Shown one piece after another: positions 50,434 through 60,254 of a DNA stretch of 64,000 nt. Both the position numbers and the translations under genes were made by a program. The stretch comes from Herbaspirillum sp. SJZ106 (GTDB taxonomy: Bacteria > Pseudomonadota > Gammaproteobacteria > Burkholderiales > Burkholderiaceae_D): the NCBI RefSeq assembly GCF_006715495.1, contig NZ_VFNI01000003.1, positions 62,001-126,000 of the forward strand. The letters are read 5' to 3'. Each line of letters starts with the position of its first letter. The first letter of the stretch is position 1. Under the pieces are notes generated by a model. That model saw only the letters and a list, made by a program, of their open reading frames with translations. It searched no databases and had not been told where the DNA came from.

Positions 50434-51621
50434 CTATTTTCCGGGCGCCTCTACTACCAGCCGGGCAGCGAACTTGAGCAAATTGGCGATGAAGTCGCCA
50501 TTTGCCAACAACTTGCGCTGCCAGTCCCCGGCCGCCGCGGTGAGGGCCGGCAACTCGTCCTGCAGGGCTTGCCAGCTTGCCGTCCAGTCAACGTCGGGGT
50601 GGCTGGCGCCGTTCCAGGCGCGCGCGGCCTCGGCCAGGGCGGGCGAGGCCGGCGTGTAGATCTTCAGGAAAGCGTCGAGCTTGGTGTGGTGCAGGTTCTT
50701 GTCTTGCCGGTAGATATTCCAGATGAAGGGCTTGCCGGCCCATTGCGCGCGCACGAAGGAGTCTTCGCCGCGGACGAAGTTGAAGTCGCAGCTCCACAAT
50801 AGCTTGTCATAGTCGGTCTGCGCCACGAAAGGCAGCACGCGTACCGTCAGGGCGTCGCGGGTGGCGGCCGCGCCGGCTTGCATCGGCGCGCCGAGGAAAG
50901 CCTCGACGGCGCTGCGCGCCACGCCCTCCGGCGCCAGGCAGGTGACGGCGCGCGGCGCCTGTTGCCAGGCGTCGAACAATGCCGGCAACGGGGCGTCGTC
51001 GTAGCAGAACATGGACACCTTCAGATTGGCTTGCTCCTGCGGCGTCACGCCCAGGCCGGAAAGGAAGGCGGTGGCCTGGTTTTCCCGCAGGAAGGTTTGC
51101 CGCCGGGCTTCCAGATCGGCTTCGAAGCTCAGCCCGCCGGTGCGTTCATTGAATCCGGGGAAGAAGAAATACTTGGTCAGCTTCAGCGAGCGATGCGGCG
51201 AGGGCAGGGTATGGCAGCCTTCCACCCATTGCTCGGCCGACAATCCCTCCAGGTTGAACCACACCGGCTTGACGGCGCGCAGCGCCATCGCTTCGACATA
51301 GGCCGGCGGAATCTCGCAGCCGAAGAACTCGATCACGATGTCGGGGATGTCGGCGGCCGTGAATGCGTCGTCCTGGCCGCGCCAGTGCTGCACGGTGACG
51401 CCGTCCAGTTGCTGCACCTCGGCGGCGGGATCGACTGGCGGCCAGATGCGCCTGAAACTGGCAAGGTCATCCACCCACAGCCGGACCGCGATGCCGTGCT
51501 CGCGCACCAACTGGCGGGCCAGGCGCCAGCAAATGCCGATATCGCCATAGTTGTCGACCACCCGGCAGAACAGGTCGAGGGTCTTGAGCGGGTTGGCAGG
51601 GACGGAAATGGCGTGAGGCAT
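50434..51621 (-). CDS. earP: EF-P arginine rhamnosyltransferase EarP
   Basis: 395 aa GT-B glycosyltransferase using dTDP-rhamnose. LDLFCRVVDNYGDIGICWRLARQL contains the two essential Asp (here Asp23 and Asp27); LLWSCDFNFVRGEDSFVRAQWAGKPFIWNIYRQ is the nucleotide-sugar site with the conserved Glu-Asp. ATG 51621 is chosen because homology starts shortly after; the ribosome binding site is poor. Pairs with efp 114 bp downstream. Confidence 0.95.
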   Translation of the reverse strand: MPHAISVPANPLKTLDLFCRVVDNYGDIGICWRLARQLVREHGIAVRLWVDDLASFRRIWPPVDPAAEVQQLDGVTVQHWRGQDDAFTAADIPDIVIEFFGCEIPPAYVEAMALRAVKPVWFNLEGLSAEQWVEGCHTLPSPHRSLKLTKYFFFPGFNERTGGLSFEADLEARRQTFLRENQATAFLSGLGVTPQEQANLKVSMFCYDDAPLPALFDAWQQAPRAVTCLAPEGVARSAVEAFLGAPMQAGAAATRDALTVRVLPFVAQTDYDKLLWSCDFNFVRGEDSFVRAQWAGKPFIWNIYRQDKNLHHTKLDAFLKIYTPASPALAEAARAWNGASHPDVDWTASWQALQDELPALTAAAGDWQRKLLANGDFIANLLKFAARLVVEAPGK

Positions 51622-51745
51622 GACGAGGAAGACAGGGAATGCGGAGAAGTGCCGGAAAGCGCGAATGATACCCAAGTTGCGCGGTGCGCGCCGTTGTGTG
51701 CGAAAGCGGTTCGGCGGTGTCGAGCAACGACTTCAAGAATTTTAT

Positions 51746-51765
51746 TTAAATTGCTTGCAATTTAA
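51746..51765. promoter_or_regulatory. OhrR operator-like palindrome
   Basis: TTAAATTGCTTGCAATTTAA: 9-bp arms with a 2-nt centre, 25 bp before the ohrR start and within a very AT-rich promoter. It fits the AAATTG...CAATTT form of OhrR boxes. Confidence 0.75.
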
Positions 51766-51790
51766 TTTTGAGCTGTATATTATGCGCTGC

Positions 51791-52264
51791 ATGGACAACG
51801 CCAACACACCGAAGCTGCCGGACGCGCTGATCGACGAAGCCTTGCTTCTCGACAACCAGCTGTGTTTCGCCATGTATTCGGCGTCCCTGGCGATGACCAA
51901 GGCCTACAAGAAACTGCTCGGCGCGCTGGACATCACTTATCCGCAATATCTGGTGATGATGGTACTGTGGGAAAAGGATCAGATCACCGTCTCCGAGCTG
52001 GGCAGCCGCCTGTATCTCGATTCCGGCACGCTGACCCCGCTGTTGAAGCGCATGGAAACCATGGGCTTGCTGCACCGGGCCCGCGACGCCGGCGACGAGC
52101 GGCGCGTGGTGGTGAGCTTGAGCGATGCCGGCCGCGCCTTGCGCGAGAAGGCCAAGGCGGTGCCGGTCCGGATGAGCTGCATGCTGCCGCCGCTGGATGA
52201 AGTGAAGAAGCTGGTTGGCGAACTCAAGGATGTGCGCAAGAATTTGCTGGATGCGGAAGAGTGA
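51791..52264 (+). CDS. ohrR: Organic peroxide-sensing MarR regulator OhrR
   Basis: 157 aa. LLDNQLCFAMYSASLAMTKAYKKLLGALDITYPQYLVMMVLWE contains the peroxidatic Cys25; a second Cys130 (VRMSCMLPP) indicates a two-Cys OhrR that forms a disulfide on oxidation. ELGSRLYLDSGTLTPLLKRMETMGL is the recognition region. Peroxide oxidation releases it from DNA. ohr follows 209 bp downstream. Confidence 0.94.
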   Translation: MDNANTPKLPDALIDEALLLDNQLCFAMYSASLAMTKAYKKLLGALDITYPQYLVMMVLWEKDQITVSELGSRLYLDSGTLTPLLKRMETMGLLHRARDAGDERRVVVSLSDAGRALREKAKAVPVRMSCMLPPLDEVKKLVGELKDVRKNLLDAEE

Positions 52265-52351
52265 GCATCGGCATGGAAGGATGCGGCAGTGTTTTGGATT
52301 GTGTTAATTTGGTTGTTCACAATTTTATTGTAAATAATTTATTTGTTTTCT

Positions 52352-52385
52352 CAGTTGAATCTTAGTTGAACCTTAGTTGAATTTG
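52352..52385. repeat. Three direct repeats upstream of ohr
   Basis: The unit TTAGTTGAACCT occurs about three times in tandem (AGTTGAAT, AGTTGAAC, AGTTGAAT) within 34 bp, about 90 bp before the ohr start. Confidence 0.8.
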
Positions 52386-52473
52386 ACGCAGCGGTAACCC
52401 GGCGAATCTTTCGCCACCTCTTATCTCCAATCTCCAACGATTGGCATTAACCTGAAAACCGAAAGGAAAGAAA

Positions 52474-52908
52474 ATGTCTTCCAACAAGATCGAAAAAGCC
52501 CTGTACACCGCAACTGCAACCGCAACCGGCGGCCGTGAAGGTTCCGCCAGGTCCTCCGACGGCGTGCTGGACGTCAAGCTGTCGACCCCGAAGGAACTGG
52601 GCGGCGCCGGCGGTCCTGGCACCAACCCCGAGCAACTGTTCGCAGCCGGCTATTCGGCTTGCTTCCTGGGCGCGCTGAAGTTCGTCGCCGGCCAAGCCAA
52701 GGTCGCCATTCCTGCCGACGCCAGCATCACCGGCAAGGTCGGCATCGGCCAGATCCCGGCCGGTTTCGGCATCGAAGCCGAACTCAACATCTCGCTGCCG
52801 GGCATCGACCGCGCCGTGGCGCAAGACCTGGTCGAGAAGGCGCACCAGGTGTGCCCGTACTCGAACGCCACCCGCGGCAACATCAACGTGACGCTGAACC
52901 TGGTCTGA
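52474..52908 (+). CDS. ohr: Organic hydroperoxide resistance protein Ohr
   Basis: 144 aa thiol peroxidase. [23 protein letters not shown] begins the fold; Cys63 ([12 protein letters not shown]) is peroxidatic and Cys127 ([14 protein letters not shown]) resolving. It reduces lipid and organic hydroperoxides using lipoylated proteins. GAAAGGAAAG precedes the ATG. Confidence 0.97.
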   Translation: MSSNKIEKALYTATATATGGREGSARSSDGVLDVKLSTPKELGGAGGPGTNPEQLFAAGYSACFLGALKFVAGQAKVAIPADASITGKVGIGQIPAGFGIEAELNISLPGIDRAVAQDLVEKAHQVCPYSNATRGNINVTLNLV

Positions 52909-52937
52909 GCCGTCTGCAAGCTGTCTTCTGCAGTAAC

Positions 52938-52971
52938 AAAAAGCCCCGCGAAGCGATTCGCGGGGCTTTTT
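52938..52971. terminator. Bidirectional terminator between ohr and DUF2867
   Basis: AAAAAGCCCCGCG pairs with CGCGGGGCTTTTT with an inner GCGAA/TTCGC stem. Serves ohr and the convergent DUF2867 gene. Confidence 0.9.
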
Positions 52972-53014
52972 GCATGGCGCCGGCAATTGCGCGGCTGCGC
53001 GGAATGGGTGCGCC

Positions 53015-53530
53015 TTATTCCGGCATCTTTTCCAGCAGCGTACGCACGATGCGCCGGTGGAAAGGCATGATGACGGCCAGGTAGGCTTTGCCGGGCCAGC
53101 CCTTGGTGCGCACCACGGTGGTCGCGGTCAGCCATTGCGGCGCCTCGCCCGCAGAGCCGGATGACGATTTTTCTAGGCACAGGCGGAAATCCAGGTGGCG
53201 GTCGTCCATGCCCAGCAGCAGGTGCGATGCGTCGCCGTCCAGCACCGGAAAACCCGGCATCTGGTTATCCGCCTGCACTTCGCCGACCGCCAGTTGGGCG
53301 CCCTTGAGCCCGAACGGGGCCACCAGGCGGTTGCGCAGAGCCAGAAGCGCCGCGATCCAGGCCGGCTTGCCGCTCATCATGCGCGCGGCAATATCGGCGA
53401 TCTGCCGCTGTGCCAGCGAGGCAGCCAGGGGAATGCGATAGCTGTCGGCGAAGTCGGCCCCGGGCAGCAGTTGCCAGTGGCGCGCTTCAGGGGCGATTTC
53501 AGCGGCCTTGCATGCAGGTGTTGCGTTCAT
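53015..53530 (-). CDS. DUF2867 protein at the end of the cyd operon
   Basis: 171 aa. HWQLLPGADFADSYRIPL, FPVLDGDASHLLLGMDDRHLDFRLCLE and TATTVVRTKGWPGKAYLAVIMPFHRRIVRTLL match DUF2867. AGGAGG lies 4 bp before ATG 53530; the longer frame reaches back into cydX. Role unknown; 55 bp after cydX on the same strand. Confidence 0.85.
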   Translation of the reverse strand: MNATPACKAAEIAPEARHWQLLPGADFADSYRIPLAASLAQRQIADIAARMMSGKPAWIAALLALRNRLVAPFGLKGAQLAVGEVQADNQMPGFPVLDGDASHLLLGMDDRHLDFRLCLEKSSSGSAGEAPQWLTATTVVRTKGWPGKAYLAVIMPFHRRIVRTLLEKMPE

Positions 53531-53585
53531 CTTGCCTCCTGGCGAAAGATGGTGACGGAAAGGGCCGTCCAGGCTGGCGCCGGCC

Positions 53586-53750
53586 TCACTCCTTGCCGCG
53601 CCGCTCGCTATCGGCGGCGCTGGCGAAGCGCTCATGCGTTTCCTCGGCCTTGCGGCGGCCGAAGGCATAGTTCGCTTCCAGCCACATCACGTTGATGATG
53701 CCGAAGGCCAGCGCCAGGCCGATGCCAAGTATCCAGGCGAAATACCACAT
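53586..53750 (-). CDS. cydX: Cytochrome bd oxidase small subunit CydX
   Basis: 54 aa. MWYFAWILGIGLALAFGIIN is the CydX signature transmembrane helix, followed by VMWLEANYAFGRRKAEETHE and a polar tail longer than in E. coli CydX (37 aa). GGAGAACACT precedes the ATG. CydX stabilises the haems of the CydAB complex. Lies 24 bp after cydB. Confidence 0.94.
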   Translation of the reverse strand: MWYFAWILGIGLALAFGIINVMWLEANYAFGRRKAEETHERFASAADSERRGKE

Positions 53751-53774
53751 AGTGTTCTCCAGGTTGCGGCGCGT

Positions 53775-54914
53775 TCAGTACGCCGTGTGTTGGTTGTCGT
53801 GGATGTCTTTGAGCGTGACCTTGCCCTTGACCACGCGATATACCCAGCCGGTGTAGATGATGATGATCGGCAGGAAGATCACCACCATCCAGAACATCAG
53901 GCCCAGGCTCTTGTGGCTGGCGACCGCGTCCCACATGGTCAGGCTGCTCCTGGGATCGAGCGAGGACGGCATCACGAACGGGAACAGCGAGATGCCGGCG
54001 GTCAGGATGATGCCGGTCACCGACAGGCCGCTGGCGACGAAGGCCAGGCGCGGGCGACGTAGCAGCGCCAACAGTGCGGCCAATGCCGCGCCGGCCAAGC
54101 CCAGCGCCGGGAGCAGCCTGGTGGCCGGCCAGCGCGCGTAGTTGTCGAACCAGGCGCCAGCGGTGATTTCCACGGTCTTGGCCAGCGGCGTGAAGGCGCT
54201 GTTGACGTCCGGCATGGAGGTAATGCGGTAGCCCGGCAACTGCGCCACCCAGAAGCCGCCGGCGATAAACAGCAGCAGCGTGGCGATGGCGGCCACGATG
54301 GCGGTCTTGCGCGCGCGTTCGCCGACGGCGGCATCGGTCTTGACGCAGGCGAAGGCGGCGCCATGCATCAACAGCATGGCCACCGACAGCAGGCCTGCGA
54401 GCAAGCCGAACGGATTCAACAGGGCGAAGAAGCTGCCGGTGTATTCCACCCGCATGGTGTCGTCGTAGTGGAAGGGCACGCCCAGCAGCAGGTTGCCGAA
54501 CGCCACCCCGCAGATCAGCGGCGGCACGACACCGCCGATGAACAGGCCCCAGTCCCAGGCGTTGCGCCAGCGCGGGTCGGCGACCTTGCTGCGGTAGTCG
54601 AAGCCGACCGGGCGGAAGAACAGCGAGAACAGCAGTATCATCAGCGCGATGTAGAAGCCCGAGAAGGCGGTCGCGTAGACCAGCGGCCAGGCCGCGAAGG
54701 TGGCGCCGCCGGCGGTGATGAACCAGGTCTGGTTGCCTTCCCAGGTGGGGCCGATCGAGTTGATCAGCACGCGCCGCTCGGCGTCGGTCTTGCCGGCGAA
54801 GGGCAGCATCATGCCGACCCCGAAATCGAAGCCGTCGGTCAGCGCGAAACCGATCAGCAGCACGCCGACGAAGGCCCACCAGATCAGCTTGAGTGTTTCG
54901 TAATCGAAGATCAT
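53775..54914 (-). CDS. cydB: Cytochrome bd ubiquinol oxidase subunit II
   Basis: 379 aa, about eight or nine helices. [56 protein letters not shown] and [41 protein letters not shown] are CydB hallmarks. 30 bp after cydA. Confidence 0.97.
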   Translation of the reverse strand: MIFDYETLKLIWWAFVGVLLIGFALTDGFDFGVGMMLPFAGKTDAERRVLINSIGPTWEGNQTWFITAGGATFAAWPLVYATAFSGFYIALMILLFSLFFRPVGFDYRSKVADPRWRNAWDWGLFIGGVVPPLICGVAFGNLLLGVPFHYDDTMRVEYTGSFFALLNPFGLLAGLLSVAMLLMHGAAFACVKTDAAVGERARKTAIVAAIATLLLFIAGGFWVAQLPGYRITSMPDVNSAFTPLAKTVEITAGAWFDNYARWPATRLLPALGLAGAALAALLALLRRPRLAFVASGLSVTGIILTAGISLFPFVMPSSLDPRSSLTMWDAVASHKSLGLMFWMVVIFLPIIIIYTGWVYRVVKGKVTLKDIHDNQHTAY

Positions 54915-54944
54915 CTTGCTTTCCTCATTTCTTGAGCGGGCGCG

Positions 54945-56570
54945 TCAGGCGGCGTTGCCGGAGTTGGCGTTGGGGTTGAGCGGCGGCGGCAGTACGGCGC
55001 TGTCATCGTCGGCGCAGCCCTGGGTTTCCCAGAAGTACTTGCCGGTATGCAGGCTGCTGGGTCCGATGCGCACGTATTTCACCATCAGGATCATTTCCAC
55101 CACCAGCAGGAAGGTGTAGAACAGGATGAAGCCGGCCAGGCTGAAGTACAGGCTGCTCGGCTGCAGCGAGGACGCCGACAGGTGCGTGGGCAGGATGCCG
55201 GCGATGGTCCACGGCTGGCGGCCATATTCGGCCACGATCCAGCCCAGTTCGGCGGCGATCCACGGCAGCGGGATGGAGAACACCGCCAGCTTGAGCAGCC
55301 AGCGCTGCGGCGCCAGTTGCTTCCTGGCCAGGAACCAGACCGAGGAGGCGAAGATGAACAGCATCAGGAAACCGATCGCCACCATGCCGCGGAAGGACCA
55401 GAACAGCGGCGCCACCTTGGGGATGGTGTCGTCCACGGCCATGGCGATCTGCCCGGGCGTGGCGTCGACCACATTGTTGGTGTATTTCTTGAGCAGCAGG
55501 CCGTAGCCGAGATCCTTCTTGTGCTCATCGAAGGCGACGCGCGCGGCGTCGGACTTGTCGCCGGATTTCAGGCGCATCAGCGCCGCATAGGCCAGCATGC
55601 CGTTGCGGATGCGCGCCTCATGTTCCTTCTTCAGGTCCTTGATGCCGACCACCGGCTGGTCGGTCGAGCGGGTGGCGATCAGGCCCAGCACGTAGGGGAT
55701 CTTCACCGCGTAGTCGGTGCGCTGTTCCTTGTCGTTGGGCAGGCCGAACAGCGTCAGGCCGGCCGGCGCGGGATGGGTGTCCCACTCCGCTTCGATGGCC
55801 GCCAGCTTGACCTTGTTGACTTCGCCCGCGGTGTAGCCGGATTCGTCGCCCAGCACGATCACCGAGAGCGTCGAGGCCAGGCCGAAACCGGCCGCCACCG
55901 CGAACGAGCGCAGCGCGAAGGCGGTGTCGCGCGCCTTGAGCAGGTACCAGGACGACACGCCCAGCACGAACATCGACGCCGTCACGTAGCCGGCGGCCAC
56001 CGTGTGCACGAACTTGACCTGTGCCACCGGATTGAAGATCACCTCGGTCATGCTGACCAGCTCCATGCGCATGGTCTCGAAGTTGAAGTCGGCGCCGACC
56101 GGGTTGTTCATCCAGCCGTTGGCGATCAGGATCCACAGCGCCGACAGGCTGGAGCCAAGCGCCACCAGGAAGGTTACCAGCAAGTGCTGCTTGCGCGAGA
56201 GCCGGTCCCAGCCGAAGAAGAACAGGCCGACGAAGGTCGATTCCAGGAAGAACGCGGCCAGGCCTTCGATGGCCAGCGGCGTGCCGAAGATGTCGCCCAC
56301 ATAGTGCGAATAGTAGGACCAGTTGGTGCCGAACTGGAACTCAAGCGTAATGCCGGTAGCCACGCCCATGGCGAAGTTGATGCCGAACAGCTTGCCCCAG
56401 AAACGGGTCATGTCCTTGTAGATCGGGCTGCCGGTCATGACATAGACCGACTCCATGATCACCAGGATCCACGACAGGCCCAGCGTCAGCGGGACGAACA
56501 GAAAGTGATACAGCGCCGTCACGGCGAACTGCAGCCGCGACAGCGAAACGACTTCATCGATTGGAAGCAT
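54945..56570 (-). CDS. cydA: Cytochrome bd ubiquinol oxidase subunit I, long Q-loop
   Basis: 541 aa. [28 protein letters not shown] holds a haem-ligand His; the long Q-loop ([74 protein letters not shown]) is nearly that of E. coli bd-I, and [18 protein letters not shown] is the GRQPW motif. High-affinity quinol oxidase for low oxygen and respiratory stress. Confidence 0.98.
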   Translation of the reverse strand: MLPIDEVVSLSRLQFAVTALYHFLFVPLTLGLSWILVIMESVYVMTGSPIYKDMTRFWGKLFGINFAMGVATGITLEFQFGTNWSYYSHYVGDIFGTPLAIEGLAAFFLESTFVGLFFFGWDRLSRKQHLLVTFLVALGSSLSALWILIANGWMNNPVGADFNFETMRMELVSMTEVIFNPVAQVKFVHTVAAGYVTASMFVLGVSSWYLLKARDTAFALRSFAVAAGFGLASTLSVIVLGDESGYTAGEVNKVKLAAIEAEWDTHPAPAGLTLFGLPNDKEQRTDYAVKIPYVLGLIATRSTDQPVVGIKDLKKEHEARIRNGMLAYAALMRLKSGDKSDAARVAFDEHKKDLGYGLLLKKYTNNVVDATPGQIAMAVDDTIPKVAPLFWSFRGMVAIGFLMLFIFASSVWFLARKQLAPQRWLLKLAVFSIPLPWIAAELGWIVAEYGRQPWTIAGILPTHLSASSLQPSSLYFSLAGFILFYTFLLVVEMILMVKYVRIGPSSLHTGKYFWETQGCADDDSAVLPPPLNPNANSGNAA

Positions 56571-56859
56571 TGTTTACCTCGGAGGTGTTGGACGTTTCAG
56601 AGGAGAGAGCGGGAACCTGGGTATCCGGTGCGGCCGGCGCCAGCATGCGCGCCTCGACGCTGGCGGTGGGCATGCGCATGTGCTTGGCCTCGGGGTGGGC
56701 GAAGAAGGTCTTGGACAGGATGGTGATCAGCGCGATCTTGACGACCAGCAGCAGCGTGATTTCCGCGCCCAGCGGCAGCTGGGTCAGGCGCGGGATGCGA
56801 AGGCGGCGCAGGCCCGGCGGGCGCTGCTGGTCGGAGACGGATGGAGCAGGCCGGCGCAT
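56554..56859 (-). CDS. cydP: Cytochrome bd accessory small protein CydP
   Basis: 101 aa. One helix ([27 protein letters not shown]), then [19 protein letters not shown], the CydP pattern seen before cydAB in beta- and gammaproteobacteria. Overlaps the cydA start by 17 bp and follows the GbsR-like gene by 2 bp. Confidence 0.88.
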   Translation of the reverse strand: MRRPAPSVSDQQRPPGLRRLRIPRLTQLPLGAEITLLLVVKIALITILSKTFFAHPEAKHMRMPTASVEARMLAPAAPDTQVPALSSETSNTSEVNNASNR

Positions 56860-56861
56860 GG

Positions 56862-57488
56862 CTACTCCCTGCCGATCTTGTCAGTCTTGTCGTTTTTTTC
56901 CTGCGCGGCAGCGTCCCCGTCGGCGGCGCCGTCCTTGCCGCCGAAGCGGAACTTCTCGCGCACGTCCAGCAGCTTCTTGACCTTGGCGCCCATCTTCATC
57001 AACGACACCAGGGTCTCGGGCTGCAGGCGCTGCACCTCGTCGAACCATGAGCTCGACAGTTCGATCAGCTCATACATCTCGCGCATGCGCTTCTGTGCCG
57101 CCTTGTCGTCGGCACTGGCGGGCGCCTCCAGCAGCGCGTCGCGCAGCATCGAAAGAGTGGGCTCGATCTCGCGGCGGCGGCGCTCTTCCAGCAGCGCCTT
57201 GAAAATATCCCAGATATCGCCCGGCGGTTCGAAATACTCGCGCCGATCGTTGGGGCGGTGCAGCAGCTTCACCAGGCGCCAGGATTGCAATTCCTTCAGG
57301 CCCATGCTGACGTTGGAGCGCGAGAAGCTCAGGTAATCCGCGATCTCGTCGGCGTTGAGCGCGCGTCCGCTGATGTAGAGCAGCGCATAGATCTGGCCCA
57401 CCGTGCGGTTGATGCCCCAGCGGCTGCCCATCTCGCCGAAGTGCATGATGAAGCGCTGCATCAGGGGGGTAAGGGTATGGGGTTCCAT
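56862..57488 (-). CDS. GbsR/MarR-type regulator of the cyd operon
   Basis: 208 aa. LMQRFIMHFGEMGSRWGINRTVGQIYALLYISGRALNADEIADYLSFSRSNVSMGLKELQSWRLVKLLHRPNDRREYFEP is the GbsR DNA-binding domain; the C-terminus is a helical dimer and a charged tail. First gene of the cyd operon, so it probably autoregulates it through the palindrome at 57518-57535. Confidence 0.87.
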   Translation of the reverse strand: MEPHTLTPLMQRFIMHFGEMGSRWGINRTVGQIYALLYISGRALNADEIADYLSFSRSNVSMGLKELQSWRLVKLLHRPNDRREYFEPPGDIWDIFKALLEERRRREIEPTLSMLRDALLEAPASADDKAAQKRMREMYELIELSSSWFDEVQRLQPETLVSLMKMGAKVKKLLDVREKFRFGGKDGAADGDAAAQEKNDKTDKIGRE

Positions 57489-57517
57489 GACTCGTCTGCC
57501 TTTCTTATATTCTGAAT

Positions 57518-57535
57518 TTTCAGTAATTACTGAAA
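57518..57535. promoter_or_regulatory. 18-bp perfect palindrome before gbsR-cyd
   Basis: TTTCAGTAATTACTGAAA, 30 bp before the regulator start and inside an AT-rich promoter. Perfect dyad symmetry suggests a GbsR-type operator. Confidence 0.65.
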
Positions 57536-57643
57536 TTTAAAACAATTGTTGCGCCAGCTCAATAGCACGCGGCCATGGTTTTTCTGATAACAGTTATGCG
57601 ATTTGGAAATGATTGCCTTCGGTGGCGAACCTGCAGGCGGCAA

Positions 57644-57678
57644 CTGTCTGGCGGCAACGCTGCCGTTGCGCCAGACAG
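57644..57678. repeat. Long hairpin in the cyd/histidine kinase intergenic region
   Basis: CTGTCTGGCG, one bulged G, CAACG, loop CTGC, CGTTG and CGCCAGACAG form a 15-bp stem with one bulge. No T-run. The rest of the 432-bp gap 57489-57920 holds only the cyd promoter and no supportable gene. Confidence 0.75.
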
Positions 57679-57920
57679 GCAAGGGGCATTCATTGCTCCG
57701 CCCGATTGCCTGCCGGGCGAGGTAGGCCTGCGGATGTCCCGGTGTTCGTATGCTGCTTGCGCCGCCTGATTGCCGCCTGATTTGCATTGCATGGCAGCAT
57801 TTTCGCGCTTTTCTGTCCATGCAGAAGGCCGCGACGGAGGCCTGGCTTGATGCCAATCAAATAAACCCTACAAACCGGCGACAGGCGTTGCGCCTTGTCG
57901 TGGCGTAGCGATAACAGATC

Positions 57921-59384
57921 CTAGGCGGGTATCGAGGAGGGCGATGGCGCGGATGCCGGAGGGAAGTGCAGCGTGAAGCGTATCCAGCCCGGCTGCGGGC
58001 ACTCCACCGTGGCCGTGCCCCGATGCAGCGCCATGATGGCTTTCACGATCGCCAGCCCCAGCCCGTTGGACTCGGTATAGGCGCTGCGCGAGCGGTCGCC
58101 GCGGTAGAAGCGGTCGAACATGCGCGCCATGGTGTGCGGCGTGGCATCGTCGCTGCGGTTTTCGACGATGATGCTGCTGCCGTTCCCGTCGCTGCGCGCG
58201 ATGATGCGCACCGTGCTGTCTGCCTCGCCATAACGCACCGCGTTGATCACCAGGTTACTGACCGCACGCCGCCACATCACCAGGTTGGCGTGGCAGCTCC
58301 CCTCCGCTTCCAGCGCGAAGCGCATGCCGCGCTCGTCGGCGATGCCTTCGAAGTAATCGACGATCTTGCCCAACTCTTCCCGCAGCTCCAGCGCGGCGCA
58401 ATCGACCGCCAGCGTGGCGTGGTCGGCCTGCGCCAGGAACATGATGTTCTCGACGATGCGTGAAATGCGCTGCAATTCTTCCACGTTCGATTCCAGCAAC
58501 TGCTCGTACTCTTCCGGCGAGCGGCGCTGGCCCAGCGCCACCTGGCTCTGGCCCATCAGCACATTGACCGGGGTGCGGATTTCATGGGCCAGGTCGCCGG
58601 AGAATTGCGACAGGTGTTCGTAGCCTGCCTCCAGCCGATCCAGCATGGCGTTGAACGATACCGCCACGCGCCGCAGCTCTTGCGGCATGCCTTCCTGTTC
58701 CAGCCGCATCGACAGGCGGTCGGGCGTGATCTGCGCGGCGCGGCGGCTCATTTCCAGCAGCGGGCGCAAACCGTGGCGCAGCAGCAGGAAACCGAGCAGG
58801 GCGGTCAGCAGCACCGCGCCGGCGGCGGCGCCGGCGATGCGCCAGCGGTAGCTGCGCAGCATGCCGGCCTCCTGCACCATGACATAGGCGGCGACGATTT
58901 CGACCGTATCGGCATGGTCTTGCCCGCTGCCGACCTCGGCCAGCGCCGCCACCCAGCGGATGCGCACGCCGTCGGCGCGCACGGTGGTGAACAGGTCGGC
59001 CGCCGACAGCGGCGTGCCGACCGGGACGGGTTCCATCTCCGGCGGCACCAGGTGCTCGGGATTGCTCTGGATGAAGGGCGCTTCGCCGCGGCGGCGGAAG
59101 ATGCGCACGTCCTGCTCGTTGCCCATCATGCTTTCGAACAGGGCCGGACGTTGTTCCATCTGCTCGACATTGTCGAGGTCGTGCATCAGGTTGCGGAAGT
59201 GTTCGACGCGGCCGGTCAGCGCCTGGTCGGCGCGCAGTTCCAACGCCTCGCGCACCGAACCGTACAGGTACCAGCCGAGCCCGGCCACCACCAGGCAGGC
59301 GATCAGCGCGAACAGGGCCGAGACGCGCAGCGTCAGCGTCCAGCCGCGGGCGCCGGAGCGGGGGGCTGAGATGGGAGCGCTCAT
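57921..59384 (-). CDS. Heavy-metal/oxidant sensor histidine kinase (CusS/HprS-like)
   Basis: 487 aa. Helix 1 ([22 protein letters not shown]), periplasmic domain (about 40-180), helix 2 ([20 protein letters not shown]), HAMP, His267 in [22 protein letters not shown]-box [13 protein letters not shown] and G-box [12 protein letters not shown]. The periplasmic region has several Met residues ([18 protein letters not shown]). Belongs to the heavy-metal sensor kinase group. Its start overlaps the regulator stop (ATGA). Confidence 0.93.
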   Translation of the reverse strand: MSAPISAPRSGARGWTLTLRVSALFALIACLVVAGLGWYLYGSVREALELRADQALTGRVEHFRNLMHDLDNVEQMEQRPALFESMMGNEQDVRIFRRRGEAPFIQSNPEHLVPPEMEPVPVGTPLSAADLFTTVRADGVRIRWVAALAEVGSGQDHADTVEIVAAYVMVQEAGMLRSYRWRIAGAAAGAVLLTALLGFLLLRHGLRPLLEMSRRAAQITPDRLSMRLEQEGMPQELRRVAVSFNAMLDRLEAGYEHLSQFSGDLAHEIRTPVNVLMGQSQVALGQRRSPEEYEQLLESNVEELQRISRIVENIMFLAQADHATLAVDCAALELREELGKIVDYFEGIADERGMRFALEAEGSCHANLVMWRRAVSNLVINAVRYGEADSTVRIIARSDGNGSSIIVENRSDDATPHTMARMFDRFYRGDRSRSAYTESNGLGLAIVKAIMALHRGTATVECPQPGWIRFTLHFPPASAPSPSSIPA

Positions 59385-60052
59385 GGGTTTTCCGAAAACA
59401 TGTAGCCCACGCTGCGCACGGTGTGGATCAGTTTCTTCTCGAACGGCGCGTCGATCTTGGCGCGCAGGCGCTTGATGGCGACATCGACCACGTTGGTGTC
59501 GCTGTCGAAGTTCATGTCCCAGATCTGCGAAGCGATCACGCTGCGTGACAGCGCCTCGTCCCGGCGCTTGACCAGCAGATGCAGCAACATGAATTCCTTG
59601 TTGGTCAGCGCGATGTTGACGCCCTGGCGCGTGACCTTGTGGCGCACGTGGTCCAACTGCAGGTCGGCGATTTCGAGCACCTCGGCCTCGCGCACCACGC
59701 CGCGCCGCAGTAAAGTACGGATGCGCAGCACCAGTTCAGTGAAGGAGAATGGCTTGACCAGGTAGTCGTCGGCGCCCAGTTGCAGGCCGCGGATGCGGTC
59801 GTCGACGTGGTCGCGGGCGGTCAGGAACAGCACCGGCAGGTCGCGCTTGGCGCGCAGGGCGCCCATCACCTGCCAGCCGTCGATGCCGGGCAGCATCACG
59901 TCCAGCACCACCAGGTCGTAGTCCTGCTCCAGCGCCATATGCAGGCCGTCGGCGCCGTTGCGGGCGAGGTCGACCGCATAGCCGGACTCGCGCAGCCCTT
60001 TCCTGAGATAGTCGCCGGTTTTGGGGTCGTCTTCGATTACCAGGATGGCCAT
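59381..60052 (-). CDS. Response regulator, OmpR/PhoB type (CusR/HprR-like)
   Basis: 223 aa. Receiver: [19 protein letters not shown], phospho-acceptor Asp51 in [22 protein letters not shown] and KPF; winged helix: [69 protein letters not shown], of the CusR subgroup. ATG 60052 is used instead of the TTG at 60058. Divergent from msrP with a CusR-like box between them. Confidence 0.94.
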   Translation of the reverse strand: MAILVIEDDPKTGDYLRKGLRESGYAVDLARNGADGLHMALEQDYDLVVLDVMLPGIDGWQVMGALRAKRDLPVLFLTARDHVDDRIRGLQLGADDYLVKPFSFTELVLRIRTLLRRGVVREAEVLEIADLQLDHVRHKVTRQGVNIALTNKEFMLLHLLVKRRDEALSRSVIASQIWDMNFDSDTNVVDVAIKRLRAKIDAPFEKKLIHTVRSVGYMFSENP

Positions 60053-60127
60053 GCGCAAAAGCTCGTCGGATGCGGGAAAATGCTGGAGATTTTAGAGCGC
60101 ATTCGATAAAACAGCGTGGTTTTTCTT

Positions 60128-60145
60128 CATGACAAAATTGTCATG
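60128..60145. promoter_or_regulatory. CusR/HprR-like operator upstream of msrP
   Basis: CATGACAAAATTGTCATG, perfect dyad with a 2-nt centre; it contains ATGACAA-N2-TTGTCAT, the CusR box of E. coli. Located 76 bp before the regulator start and 110 bp before msrP. Confidence 0.75.
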
Positions 60146-60254
60146 AGATTGCCACCCGGATGTCATCGCGCCACACTTAGCATGGCCACACGTAGCAAAG
60201 CATTGCCCGATTGCCGCATTACCCAGCGCCAACCCATTTTTGAGCGAGAGTCCC

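Noticed and set aside
57527-57856. Overlapping small frames on both strands between cyd and the histidine kinase
   Set aside because: No ribosome binding sites or coherent sequence; one is broken by the hairpin at 57644-57678.
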